Origin: Candidatus Cloacimonadota bacterium
GTDB lineage: Bacteria; Cloacimonadota; Cloacimonadia; JGIOTU-2
Direction: 5' to 3'
Assembly: GCA_030611765.1 (NCBI GenBank)
Contig: JAUWPE010000012.1
Location: 1-36,947, forward strand
Length of the DNA: 36,947 nucleotides
Shown here: positions 16,545 through 25,871 of the stretch, one piece after another
Layout: every line of letters begins with the position of its first letter
Numbering within the stretch: the first letter of the stretch is position 1
Notes under the pieces: model-generated
What the model was told of the DNA's origin: nothing
The model's database searches: none
The model's input: the letters and a program-made list of their open reading frames with translations, nothing else
Made by a program: the position numbers and the translations under genes

Positions 16545-17708
16545 ATGCATAATAAGGAACATTTTTTAGATAATCTTTATAAAGAAACGAATCTTCATGA
16601 AGAGGAGTATCTCTCCAGATATGCGACTAAAAATACTGAAGCATACAGGAAAGTTGACGAGCACGAGAAACGTCTGCGTGGTCCTTTTGCTATCGATCGA
16701 GATCGAATAATCTACACTGGAGCATATCGCAGATATCAAGGAAAAACACAGGTCGTGTACTTTTCCAATCTCTTTGATGAAGAGATGTCAAACCGCAGTT
16801 TGCATACAACTTACGTAGCGCAAGTATCCCGCAGCATCGGCAAACTACTTCGGCTCAATCTCGATCTGATAGAAGCTATCGCTCTCGGACACGATCTCGG
16901 GCATCCGCCTTTTGGTCACGACGGCGAAGAGTTGCTTAATGAGTGCTGTGTAAAGCATGGCATCGGACGGTTTCATCATAATATTGAAAGTTTATTCATT
17001 ATTGATCATATCACGAACCATGGAAAGGGGTTAAATCTCACCTTTCAAGTTCGCGATGGCATCGTATCTCATGATGGAGAAGTTCATGATGAACAACTTC
17101 ATCCAAAAAGAGATAAGACAGAAAAAGATCTGGAAGAATTCATCGAGACGATGAAAACTGATGATACAACCAGTCCTCCCGCCACTTTAGAAGCGTGCAT
17201 TGTGCGCATCTCAGATACGATAGCTTACATCGGTCAGGACATCGAGGATGCGATACGAATGGGATTTCTTAACAGGGAAGAACTTCCAAAAGATGCGATC
17301 CACAAACTGGGCTCTACCAATGATGAAATCCTGAGCACCCTCATTACAAATGTTATTTATAACAGCTTTGATAAAGACTATGTTGCTTTTGACAAAGAAA
17401 CTTCTGATGCATTGTATGAACTGAAACGTTTTAATTACAAGAAAATTTATAATCATCCTTGTATAAAAAAAGAAAAAATCACGATTCAGCGTGGCATGAA
17501 AATTCTTTTTGATAAATACATGTCCGATCTTGAGAAAAAACATACCGACTCAAAAATCTTCAATCATTTTCTCAATCATAAAAGTAATCAATATATCAAA
17601 GATACAAATGATGCAGAGAAAGTACGAGATTTCATCGCCACAATGACCGATCGCTACTTTAACCAGGAGCTCGAAGATTACATTCTTCCCGGAAGAGCTT
17701 CAGAATAA
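16545..17708 (+). CDS. dgt: dGTP triphosphohydrolase (HD superfamily)
   Basis: A 387-aa deoxynucleoside triphosphate triphosphohydrolase that splits dNTPs to nucleoside and triphosphate. The order matches the family: RDRIIYTGAYRRYQGKTQVV (nucleotide contact), NRSLHTTYVAQVSRSI (His87), the metal pair His116-Asp117 in ALGHDLGHPPFGHDGE, and ACIVRISDTIAYIGQDIEDA. All metal ligands seem present. Control of dNTP pools is the usual role; some relatives act against phage, but the housekeeping neighbours argue for the former. Confidence 0.9.
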   Translation: MHNKEHFLDNLYKETNLHEEEYLSRYATKNTEAYRKVDEHEKRLRGPFAIDRDRIIYTGAYRRYQGKTQVVYFSNLFDEEMSNRSLHTTYVAQVSRSIGKLLRLNLDLIEAIALGHDLGHPPFGHDGEELLNECCVKHGIGRFHHNIESLFIIDHITNHGKGLNLTFQVRDGIVSHDGEVHDEQLHPKRDKTEKDLEEFIETMKTDDTTSPPATLEACIVRISDTIAYIGQDIEDAIRMGFLNREELPKDAIHKLGSTNDEILSTLITNVIYNSFDKDYVAFDKETSDALYELKRFNYKKIYNHPCIKKEKITIQRGMKILFDKYMSDLEKKHTDSKIFNHFLNHKSNQYIKDTNDAEKVRDFIATMTDRYFNQELEDYILPGRASE

Positions 17709-17732
17709 ATAAATTGCAAATTTAGGACTTAT

Positions 17733-18840
17733 ATGGATATAAATATATTCGCAAAAGATGTAGAATATCTGAAAGAAAAAATACTCGAATTGCGGAGGTA
17801 TCTTTGACGTAGAGACCAAAAGCGCAAAGATATCTCAGTTCGAAAAGGAAATGAGCAACACTGGTTTCTGGGATGATCAGGAGCGTGCCCGAAAAATATC
17901 TGAAGACCTGAGCAGTCTGAAAGAAGATATTGATACTGCGAAGAAGATTACACAATCTCAGGAAGAACTTGAAGCTTTTCTCGCCATTCTGCAGGAAGAA
18001 AAAGATAATGAACTGGAAGCGGAAGCCGAAAAAAAATTAGCACAAACCAAAAAGTATCTTGATAAATTAGAAACACAACTGCTACTAAGTGACCCATACG
18101 ACAAAAAGAATGCAATTCTTGAGATTCATCCCGGAGCCGGTGGAACAGAATCCCATGACTGGGCAGAGATGCTTCTTCGTATGTATGTTCGCTGGGCAGA
18201 AAACCAGAATTTTCAAGTTGAGCTTATGGACAAGCAGCCCGGTGACGTGGCAGGAATCAGTTCTGCAACGCTGGAAATAAAAGGCAAATATGCCTATGGT
18301 TATCTTAAATCGGAGATCGGCATTCATCGGCTCGTCCGCATCTCTCCATTCGATGCAAATAAACGCAGGCACACTTCTTTTGCCTCTGTGTTTGTGTATC
18401 CGGAAGCTGACGATACGATAGAAATTGAGATAAATGAAAATGATCTAAGAATTGACACATTTCGCGCGAGTGGAGCAGGTGGGCAACATGTAAATAAAGT
18501 GAGCAGCGCAGTTCGTATTACACATATTCCCACAGGTATTGTAGCACAATGTCAATCCGAGCGCTCCCAGCTGCATAATAAGGACAATGCGATGAAAGTC
18601 TTAAAATCCCGCCTTCATCAAATGTATAAAGAAGAGCAGGATAAAAAACGGCAAAAAATCGAAAACGAGAAAAAAAGTATCGAATGGGGCAATCAAATCC
18701 GTTCCTACGTTTTTCAGCCCTACTCAATGGTCAAAGATCACCGCACTGATGAGCAAACAGGAAATGTTCAAGCGGTCATGGACGGAAATATTGACCAATT
18801 CATCGATGCCTTTCTAAAAAATAGATCATTGAAGAAATAG
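17733..18840 (+). CDS. prfB: Peptide chain release factor 2, programmed +1 frameshift
   Basis: RF2 releases peptides at UAA and UGA. The track shows only the second part (from 17851). The true gene starts at the ATG at 17733 and reads MDINIFAKDVEYLKEKILELRRYL to an in-frame TGA at 17805. The slip site GGAGG-TAT-CTT-TGA-C is the classic RF2 recoding signal, and +1 slippage continues as DVETKSAKISQFEKEM. The product is about 369 aa. GGQ is present (GAGGQHVNKV). The stop-codon specificity region (around ISPFDANKR) fits RF2. RF2 shortage increases frameshifting, so the gene regulates itself. lysS follows 8 nt later, a common pairing. Confidence 0.97.
17794..17808 (+). promoter_or_regulatory. prfB programmed +1 frameshift site
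   Basis: CGGAGGTATCTTTGAC: a Shine-Dalgarno-like GGAGG three bases before the slippery CTT, then the in-frame stop TGA followed by C, the poor termination context used for RF2 autoregulation. The downstream reading frame joins that of the 17851 ORF. Confidence 0.95.
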
Positions 18841-18848
18841 AGGTTCTC

Positions 18849-20351
18849 ATGGATAATGAAAATCAGCTCATACATGCGAGAAAAGAAAAACTTGGGCGTC
18901 TGCTCGAAATGGGAACAAATCCATTTCCTACAAAAGCAGAACGTTCACACCAAATAAAAAATATTCTCGATGATCCCGGAGCATCTATTGATAATAAAAT
19001 TTCATTAGATGTTGTCGGCAGAATTCGCTCTCTCAGAAAAATGGGAAAGGCAAGCTTTTGTCATATCGAAGATGAAACTGGAAAGATCCAGATTTACATC
19101 AAACGCGATGATATCGGGCAGGAGAAATACAAAATTTTCAAACAATGTGACCTTGGAGACTTCGTGCACGTAAAGGGCTTTGTTTTCTATACTCAAACCA
19201 ACGAGCTCTCCATTCATGCAGAGGAGTTCACCTTCCTTGCAAAAGCGATCCGCCCTCTTCCCGTAGTGAAAGAAAAGATAGAGGATGGCAAAAAAGTCGT
19301 GTATGATCAATTCGCTGATAAAGAACTGCGCTATCGCAAACGCTATCTTGACCTTCTTCTCAATCCTGAAGTGAAAGAAACCTTTAAAACGCGCAGTAAG
19401 ATCATCAAAATGATGAGAGAATTCCTCGATGCAAGAGGTTATATCGAAGTAGAAACTCCAATTCTTCAGCCGCTTTATGGCGGTGCAGCAGCACAACCCT
19501 TTGTTACGAAACACAACAAACTCGAAATGGAACTGTATCTCCGAATCGCAGATGAGCTCTATCTAAAACGGTTGATCATCGGCGGTTTTGAAAAGGTGTA
19601 TGAAGTGTGCAAAGATTTTCGTAATGAAGGTATGGACAGAACTCACAATCCTGAATTCACGCAGATCGAATTGTATGAAGCTTATGCAGATTACAATGAT
19701 ATTATGGATCTTGTCGAAGATATGCTTGCCGGTATCGCTCATGAAGTATGTGGCACTTTGAAAATCAAATATGACAAACATATAATTGATCTCACAAAAC
19801 CCTGGCAGCGCAGACCAATGCTGGAACTTATCAAAGAATATGCAGGCATCGATGTGGAAAATTCAAATATGGATGAACTTCTTGCTTTTTGTAAAGAGCA
19901 TGAGATCGAACTCGATGTGAAGAATTTTGGAAAGATCATTGATGAGATTTTCAAACGCTTTGTGGAAGACAATCTCATCCAACCTACTTTTGTGATAGAT
20001 TACCCGAAAGAGATATCACCACTTGCAAAATCCAAACCAGAAAATCCTCAACTTGTTGAGCGCTTCGAGATATTTATCGGTGGACTGGAACTTGGGAACT
20101 GCTTTAGTGAATTGAACGACCCGATCGATCAAAGAGAACGGCTTGAAAGCCAGGCAAAGCAGCGAAAGTTGGGAGATGTCGAGGCAAATGAAGTTGATGA
20201 GGATTTCCTCGAAGCAATGGAATACGGCATGCCCCCAACAGGCGGACTTGGTCTCGGTATCGACAGGATCGTTATGCTTTTCACAAATTCTCATAATATA
20301 AAAGATGTAATTTTATTCCCCCAAATGCGACAGGATAGTCATAATGAATAA
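18849..20351 (+). CDS. lysS: Lysyl-tRNA synthetase, class II
   Basis: A 500-aa class II LysRS. The N-terminal OB-fold anticodon domain (about 50-150; VVGRIRSLRKMGKASFCHIED) is followed by the catalytic core. Motif 2 is in FRNEGMDRTHNPEFTQIELYEAYADY and motif 3 in GGLGLGIDRIVMLFTN. The Lys-binding region GLELGNCFSELNDP is present. AGAGGTT precedes the ATG. It shares an operon with prfB. Confidence 0.98.
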   Translation: MDNENQLIHARKEKLGRLLEMGTNPFPTKAERSHQIKNILDDPGASIDNKISLDVVGRIRSLRKMGKASFCHIEDETGKIQIYIKRDDIGQEKYKIFKQCDLGDFVHVKGFVFYTQTNELSIHAEEFTFLAKAIRPLPVVKEKIEDGKKVVYDQFADKELRYRKRYLDLLLNPEVKETFKTRSKIIKMMREFLDARGYIEVETPILQPLYGGAAAQPFVTKHNKLEMELYLRIADELYLKRLIIGGFEKVYEVCKDFRNEGMDRTHNPEFTQIELYEAYADYNDIMDLVEDMLAGIAHEVCGTLKIKYDKHIIDLTKPWQRRPMLELIKEYAGIDVENSNMDELLAFCKEHEIELDVKNFGKIIDEIFKRFVEDNLIQPTFVIDYPKEISPLAKSKPENPQLVERFEIFIGGLELGNCFSELNDPIDQRERLESQAKQRKLGDVEANEVDEDFLEAMEYGMPPTGGLGLGIDRIVMLFTNSHNIKDVILFPQMRQDSHNE

Positions 20352-20428
20352 AGGGGAAAAAAATATTAAACTTGAGGTTTTTATTAGTATTAATTACAAT
20401 AAGTTAATATAAAATTATGGAGCATGAA

Positions 20429-20563
20429 ATGTTTATATTAAAATGTGAGCAATGTAAAGGAATCGTAAGGATTACTGTATTAAATGATACGGATAAAGGA
20501 ACCGAACCCAAAATAGAATTTTGTCCTTTCTGCGGCATGTCAATTCGCTGTAAAGATAAATAA
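20429..20563 (+). CDS. Small zinc-ribbon protein (44 aa)
   Basis: Too short for the ORF track. ATG at 20429 with a GGAG site 6 nt upstream; stop TAA at 20561. The protein begins MFILKCEQCKG and ends with CPFCGMSIRCKDK, so two CxxC knuckles about 30 residues apart could hold one zinc ion. It resembles the many small bacterial zinc-ribbon proteins of unknown role. It lies between lysS and phnD, 77 nt after lysS. The paired CxxC and good ribosome site make it more than a chance ORF. Confidence 0.7.
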   Translation: MFILKCEQCKGIVRITVLNDTDKGTEPKIEFCPFCGMSIRCKDK

Positions 20564-20740
20564 ATTATGAACGAACGTCTTGTTCAATGGACTTTACTTA
20601 ATAATTTAAAATTTTTAGGTAAGTCTTTCAATTTCAAAATAGCAATCAAAAATGGACATTCATTAAGATGAACGCTTTGTTTTGAAATGTACAGAAAAGC
20701 TCAATAAACCTTTAGATAAATATTATACATAAGGAGTTAT

Positions 20741-21649
20741 ATGAAAATATACAGAATCGCACTCATCACTTTATTGGTTGTTGTTCTGCTGATCGGATGC
20801 AGCCGGAACGCTCCCCTGGGAACGAAGAAGAATCCAATCAAGATGTACTTTGTCCCGTCCATGGAAGCAGGCAAGATCGTTACCAGCGGACGGGAAATCG
20901 CTGACTCTCTTCACGAAAAGACAGGTTACTTTTTCAAGGTAGCTGTACCAACAAGTTATGCCTCGGTCATAGAAGCGATCGGGACTAAAGAAACTGATAT
21001 TGCATGGCTTGCCACTTTTGCCTACATTCTTGCGAATGAAAAATTTGGTGCAGAAGTAGCGCTTACAACCGTGAGAAATGGACTGGAAAAATACAAGGGA
21101 CAATTTGTCGCCCTGGCAGGAAGTGGCATAGAAAATATCAATGATATCGATGGAAAAATAATAGCTTACACCGATGCAGCTTCGGCATCCGGCTATATCT
21201 ATCCGTCTGCCCTGCTCTCGAAAAAAGGTATTCAACCAGCTCGATCTCTTTTTGCAGGCGGTCACCCGCAGGCGATCCTTGCCGTGTATCAGGGAACTGC
21301 TGATGTGGGGTGTACCTTCTGGTCTCCCCCGGATGAGAATGGCGACATTCGTGACGCACGCAGAGCTGTAATTGACACCTACCCGGATATTGTTGATAAA
21401 ATAAAAATAGTTGGATATACAGAATGGATACCAAATGATACTGTTACTTTCCGAAAAGGATTTCCTGAGGATATGAGGATCAAGATAGTAGATGCACTTC
21501 TCGATTTTGCAAGCACAGAAGAAGGGCACCAGACATTGCTCGATATTCTTGATATTGATAACTTTGTCCGCGCCGAAGATTCAGATTATGATGTCGTCCG
21601 AGAAACACTTCAGGCATTGGGCACGGATGCATTCCAATTTATAAAATGA
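20741..21649 (+). CDS. phnD: PhnD-type ABC substrate-binding lipoprotein
   Basis: A 302-aa periplasmic binding protein for phosphonates or related oxyanions (phosphate, phosphite). Lipoprotein signal with lipobox LLIGC at about residue 20. Family features: MYFVPSMEAGKI near the start, PTSYASVIEAIGTKETDIAWL, YTDAASASGYIYPSALL and GTADVGCTFW. The YTDxxSxSGYxxP segment holds the oxyanion in PhnD/PtxB relatives. It overlaps phnC by 4 nt (ATGA). AAGGAG lies just upstream. Ligand cannot be told from sequence alone. Confidence 0.93.
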   Translation: MKIYRIALITLLVVVLLIGCSRNAPLGTKKNPIKMYFVPSMEAGKIVTSGREIADSLHEKTGYFFKVAVPTSYASVIEAIGTKETDIAWLATFAYILANEKFGAEVALTTVRNGLEKYKGQFVALAGSGIENINDIDGKIIAYTDAASASGYIYPSALLSKKGIQPARSLFAGGHPQAILAVYQGTADVGCTFWSPPDENGDIRDARRAVIDTYPDIVDKIKIVGYTEWIPNDTVTFRKGFPEDMRIKIVDALLDFASTEEGHQTLLDILDIDNFVRAEDSDYDVVRETLQALGTDAFQFIK

Positions 21650-22413
21650 AAAATATAATAAAACTGACCGAAGTACACAAGATCTATGAGAGTGGTACTC
21701 ATGCACTTAAGGGTGTCAATCTCGAAGTGCAAGAAGGAGAATTCCTTATTCTACTCGGTCTTTCGGGATCTGGCAAATCCACACTCCTCAGATGTATGAA
21801 CCGGCTCATTGAACCTACCTCAGGAGAAATTGAGATCGATGACGAAAATGTCATTACTGCAAAAGGTAAACGGCTTCGTAAGATCCGTCGCCATATCGGC
21901 ATGATCTTTCAGCAATTCAATCTTATAAAAAACATGAGCGCACTGACAAATGTTCTTTCCGGCAAGCTTGGTTATGTATCTCTATGGCATGCAATTACCT
22001 TTTCCATACACAAAACCGATATCGCACTTGCGATGAGCAATCTCCAACGGGTGGGTCTGGAACAGTTTGCTAAGAATAAAGCCAGAAACCTGAGCGGCGG
22101 ACAGCAGCAGCGTGTGGCAATCGCAAGAGCACTTATGCAGAATCCGCGAGTTATCTTTGCTGACGAACCTGTCGCCAGTCTGGATCCTGCAACTGCAGAT
22201 TCCGTAATGAAATACCTCGGAGAACTCAATAAAAATGATAACATTACCATTCTCTGTTCCCTTCATTTCCTCAGTCTTGCAAGAAAATACGGCACACGGG
22301 TTGTCGCCCTGAAAGATGGAAATATTGTGTTTGACGGTACTCCGAACGAAATCGATGAAAAGAAATTCAAAGATATTTACGGAGAAGATGCAGAGGAGGT
22401 TGAGATAAGATGA
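21646..22413 (+). CDS. phnC: PhnC-type ABC transporter ATPase
   Basis: A 255-aa ATP-binding subunit. Walker [11 protein letters not shown]-loop in [11 protein letters not shown], signature [15 protein letters not shown], Walker B VIFADEP and the switch region [15 protein letters not shown] are all intact. It powers the PhnD/PhnE importer. Four-nt overlaps at both ends show tight coupling with phnD and phnE. Confidence 0.95.
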   Translation: MKNIIKLTEVHKIYESGTHALKGVNLEVQEGEFLILLGLSGSGKSTLLRCMNRLIEPTSGEIEIDDENVITAKGKRLRKIRRHIGMIFQQFNLIKNMSALTNVLSGKLGYVSLWHAITFSIHKTDIALAMSNLQRVGLEQFAKNKARNLSGGQQQRVAIARALMQNPRVIFADEPVASLDPATADSVMKYLGELNKNDNITILCSLHFLSLARKYGTRVVALKDGNIVFDGTPNEIDEKKFKDIYGEDAEEVEIR

Positions 22414-23627
22414 AGATGAAGAAGAAAAATAAAGCAAAAGCTGTTATTCAATCAATCGCTACCGACCTTCTGTTCTGGATATACATTTTCGGTTGCCTGT
22501 ATTATCTTATGCACAAATGGACCGGCTTTACTGCAAAGTTACACTTAATTGGAATAGCTGCTCTCCTTGCTACACTCATCTTTCAACTCGTTCGGGGCTC
22601 CATTGGTGTAAAAATATTTTTATCTTACGCAAAAGTAAAAAGAAGTTTCTACAAATCTGCCTGGGGTTATCTCACGATCATAGCATTGCTCATCACTTTT
22701 GTGGTTGGTGTGAATATTGTAGAAGTTGATTTTTATAAATTTTTCACCAAATTTCAAAATGCAGGCGGTATAGCGTCAGGTATTTTTAATCCGAGTATAA
22801 CAGGATACTCTCTCTCTGCTACATCCATCAATGAACTGGAGAAAGAGAACCTTCCTCCAGATGTTCTCAGTACACTCGAGGGTATTCAGAACAGGAAATA
22901 TTCAACCAAGAAAGTTTTTCTTGAATATCTTCAAAAAAGACTTGGTGAATCAACCTTACAAAAATACAGATCAACTATATTAAAGAGTGCCGAAAAGAAC
23001 ACCGAGCTTCTCAACATAGCGCTTTCCGCCCTTGCTGAGACCATCTTCCTGGCGCTGCTGGCAACTGTATTTGCTATCCCCTTTGCCTTTGTGCTCAGCT
23101 TCTTTGCAGCAAGAAATTTGATGCCTCGGACATGGCTCGGGAATATTGTGTATCTCCTTGTCCGAACGGTGGCGACGATTTTCCGCTCGATCGAGGCAAT
23201 TGTCTGGGCGATCATTTTCAGCGTGTGGGTCGGTATCGGTCCATTTGCTGGTATGCTGGCGCTCATGATACACTCAATTGCAGCTCTGACGAAATTGTAT
23301 TCCGAACAGATCGAGAATATTGATTCCGGTCCGGTTGAAGCGATCAAGGCAACCGGCGCAAGCACACTTCAAACCTGGATATATGCAGTGATACCACAAA
23401 TAATCTCACCCTATCTTGCTTTCACAATATACCGTTGGGATATTAATGTGCGCATGGCAACGATCGTAGGTTTTGTGGGCGGCGGCGGTATCGGACTTTT
23501 GATCCTTCAACAGCAGCAGCTCCTTCGCTGGCACAATGTCGGCTTGCTGATATGGCTTATTGCATTCGTGGTCTGGGTTATGGATATGACCAGTGCAAGA
23601 GTGCGTGAGAAGCTGGGCGGGATGTAA
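22410..23627 (+). CDS. phnE: PhnE-type ABC permease with long N-terminal extension
   Basis: A 405-aa inner-membrane permease. The C-terminal 210 or so residues form the BPD_transp_1 domain, with the EAA-type loop GPVEAIKATGASTLQTWIYAVIPQ that docks PhnC. It is longer than the usual PhnE of about 270 aa: the first 190 residues contain about three membrane segments (around 15-35, 45-65, 85-105) and a soluble stretch rich in Lys and Glu. Extended PhnE proteins are known, but the extension has no assigned function. Last gene of the phnDCE operon. Confidence 0.93.
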   Translation: MKMKKKNKAKAVIQSIATDLLFWIYIFGCLYYLMHKWTGFTAKLHLIGIAALLATLIFQLVRGSIGVKIFLSYAKVKRSFYKSAWGYLTIIALLITFVVGVNIVEVDFYKFFTKFQNAGGIASGIFNPSITGYSLSATSINELEKENLPPDVLSTLEGIQNRKYSTKKVFLEYLQKRLGESTLQKYRSTILKSAEKNTELLNIALSALAETIFLALLATVFAIPFAFVLSFFAARNLMPRTWLGNIVYLLVRTVATIFRSIEAIVWAIIFSVWVGIGPFAGMLALMIHSIAALTKLYSEQIENIDSGPVEAIKATGASTLQTWIYAVIPQIISPYLAFTIYRWDINVRMATIVGFVGGGGIGLLILQQQQLLRWHNVGLLIWLIAFVVWVMDMTSARVREKLGGM

Positions 23628-23752
23628 TACAGAAATTTGGATATTTGATATAGACAAAATAAGAATCCGAAAATCGAAAAAAGTACTGAATCCCTTTTCG
23701 TTATATCAAACTTTATTTTGTAAGTAGAGAAATTAATGCGAGATAAAAAGTC

Positions 23753-25102
23753 ATGGATAAAAAAGAATTCTGGGACAGATACGATCTCTTAAATAAAGAC
23801 TTCCTGAAAAATTATGACGAACTCGAAAATCTGTTTGTTCAGCAGTTACATGAAGGGGGATTGGATTTTTTTGAGCTCTCACAAATATTTCTTCTGGGTA
23901 AATTTGAATCCACACTACCTGCATTCTGCGCGCTCTGTGAAAAGAATATTCAAAATCTTAATGAGTATGTCTTAATCAAGCTTTTATTTTCTTATGTGCA
24001 TCTAAACGATCATAAGAGTGCAACTCATATCAGGCAAATCTTGATAGATAAAGGTTATGATGAGAGAAGACCTGGAGTCTTGAACGGCATCGATGACTTT
24101 CAGCCAAGCACAAATGGTTTCGATGGAAAACACATTACAGCAAAATACGACAAACGTCTTGGGGAATTTGGGGAGTATTTTTTGAGTGATCTCGATAAGG
24201 TGGAAAAATTCATCACACAAAAATGGGAAACCGTTTTACCAAACAGAATATTCATCAAAGTGATAAACGGTGTCGGACCATCCCCTTTTAATTCCTTACT
24301 GAATGAAATATTTTATAAGATAGGACACTTTCATAAATCAAAATTTACTTTAGACCATTTCTCAGGTGGAATTGTCCATGAAATAAACCATTTTGTTGAA
24401 AATAATTATCTCACATTTTCAATAAAGAAAGCTGATGTAAGTTCCTATAAATTTATCGATGAGGGCTATGCAGAATGGACAAGAACACTATATCTGAAAA
24501 AACATAAAGAATATAAAATATATACTGATAACTGTGCGTATCATATGTTGGGAAGTAATCTATTTGAATTAAGTAACCTTAAGAACAAATGGTTCACGGT
24601 AATGTTTGATTTCCTGAACTGTCCTATCTTAGAAACAGCTACATCATTTACCTATTTTCTGGAAGACACATTTGGGTATGACGAAATTAATAGGTTCTGG
24701 GAATCAATCCCGAATTATCCTGAAATAAAGACATGGACAGATTATTTGAAATCTTATCTTGGAAAGGACTTGATAGATTTAATGAAGGAGTGGAAAAATG
24801 TAATACTAAAAAATAAGGGAAGCAGGGAAAGCACTTCAGAAGAAATCATAACTCATTTCGAACTCGAACAAATTGGTAAAGACAAAATGATATTTCATTA
24901 TAAGTCAAAATATCCTTTGTGGGCAGGGCATAATATTTTCATTTATGATGATAAGATGAAATTACAGCTAATAGATAAAGTTGAAAAATACAGATTCTTG
25001 AAAGAAGGACGATTGATAATGAAGCTGGTGAAATCTGAGAAGCTAACAGTGTTTGTTCATTTTTATCAGTATAGTCAAAAGTATGAGTACAAACTACTAT
25101 AG
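23753..25102 (+). CDS. Putative HExxH (gluzincin-type) metallopeptidase, unassigned
   Basis: A 449-aa cytoplasmic-looking protein (no signal peptide). Residues 209-213 read HEINH, a HExxH zinc motif, and 24 residues on comes FIDEGYAEW (Glu237 and Glu241), the downstream Glu arrangement of gluzincins and of the peptidase MA-like family. Residues 1-150 are helical and may be repeat-like. The last 90 residues have alternating beta character (IGKDKMIFHYKSKYPLWAGHNIFIYDDK). I cannot name the family. It has its own upstream region of 125 bp with inverted repeats and no operon partner. Catalysis is inferred from the motif alone. Confidence 0.72.
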   Translation: MDKKEFWDRYDLLNKDFLKNYDELENLFVQQLHEGGLDFFELSQIFLLGKFESTLPAFCALCEKNIQNLNEYVLIKLLFSYVHLNDHKSATHIRQILIDKGYDERRPGVLNGIDDFQPSTNGFDGKHITAKYDKRLGEFGEYFLSDLDKVEKFITQKWETVLPNRIFIKVINGVGPSPFNSLLNEIFYKIGHFHKSKFTLDHFSGGIVHEINHFVENNYLTFSIKKADVSSYKFIDEGYAEWTRTLYLKKHKEYKIYTDNCAYHMLGSNLFELSNLKNKWFTVMFDFLNCPILETATSFTYFLEDTFGYDEINRFWESIPNYPEIKTWTDYLKSYLGKDLIDLMKEWKNVILKNKGSRESTSEEIITHFELEQIGKDKMIFHYKSKYPLWAGHNIFIYDDKMKLQLIDKVEKYRFLKEGRLIMKLVKSEKLTVFVHFYQYSQKYEYKLL

Positions 25103-25203
25103 ACTGGAACATCTTTTCTTTAGCATTTTGTCATCCGAAAAAAATTAGTCTTATATTTTATTAACTTAATTGACAGTCATTATATATTTGGCAAAAAAAA
25201 ATC

Positions 25204-25866
25204 ATGATATTCAAAGCAGTTATTTTCGACCTCGATGGCACACTCATCGATTCCATGGATTTATGGGCACGTATTGATCACGAATTTCTTGGGAAGCGAA
25301 ATATACCTGTTCCCGATGATCTTTTTGACGATATTGAGGTGGGAAACAGCTACGTGGAAGTAGCCGAGCATTTCAAACAAAAATTCAATCTGCCTGAAAG
25401 TGCACAGGAGATCATGGATGAGTGGACGGACATGGTTGCATGGCATTATGAGTATGACATCTCACTCAAACCAGGCGCAAAGGAATTTATTGAATTTCTG
25501 CGCTCACATAATATAAAACTCGGTGTGGGAACCAGTAACATTCACCATCTTACCAAGAAGGTTTTATCAGCCCAAGATGTGTGGCATCATTTCGACGCTG
25601 TGGTGGACGGTCAGGAAAACCTGCGTGGCAAGCCCTATCCAGATATTTTTCTGAAAGTCGCAGAAAAGCTCAATGTTGACCCACAAGAATGTCTTGTAAT
25701 TGAAGATGTTATTGCAGGTGTGAATGCTGCAAAAAATGCAGGTATGCAGGTTTATGCCATCGAAGATAATTACTCTTTGAAGGATAAAGAAAAGATCACT
25801 GAAAAAGCAGATTTCTATGCATCTGATTTCTTCAGCATTCTGAATAAGCTGGATGTTTCTGAGTGA
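25204..25866 (+). CDS. HAD-superfamily hydrolase (beta-phosphoglucomutase-like)
   Basis: A 220-aa HAD phosphatase of subfamily IA/ variant 3. Motif I FDLDGTLIDS (nucleophile Asp), a helical cap after it, motif II VGTSN, motif III Lys in RGKPYPDIF, and motif IV VIEDVIAGVNAAKNAGM. This matches beta-phosphoglucomutase and sugar-phosphatase-like members; the substrate cannot be assigned. It overlaps the following secreted-protein ORF only if the latter's upstream GTG is used. Confidence 0.9.
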   Translation: MIFKAVIFDLDGTLIDSMDLWARIDHEFLGKRNIPVPDDLFDDIEVGNSYVEVAEHFKQKFNLPESAQEIMDEWTDMVAWHYEYDISLKPGAKEFIEFLRSHNIKLGVGTSNIHHLTKKVLSAQDVWHHFDAVVDGQENLRGKPYPDIFLKVAEKLNVDPQECLVIEDVIAGVNAAKNAGMQVYAIEDNYSLKDKEKITEKADFYASDFFSILNKLDVSE

Positions 25867-25871
25867 ATATA

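Noticed and set aside
20567-20671. 34-aa ORF just after the zinc-ribbon gene
   Set aside because: Short, no ribosome site of its own and no recognisable pattern; likely chance.
20771-21529. 252-aa minus-strand ORF over phnD
   Set aside because: Fully antisense to a well-supported phnD; Cys/Phe/Tyr-rich composition typical of a shadow frame.
25140-25203. TTGACA followed by TATATTTG before the HAD gene as a promoter
   Set aside because: The spacing between the two boxes is about 10 bp, too short for a sigma70 or Bacteroidetes-type promoter.
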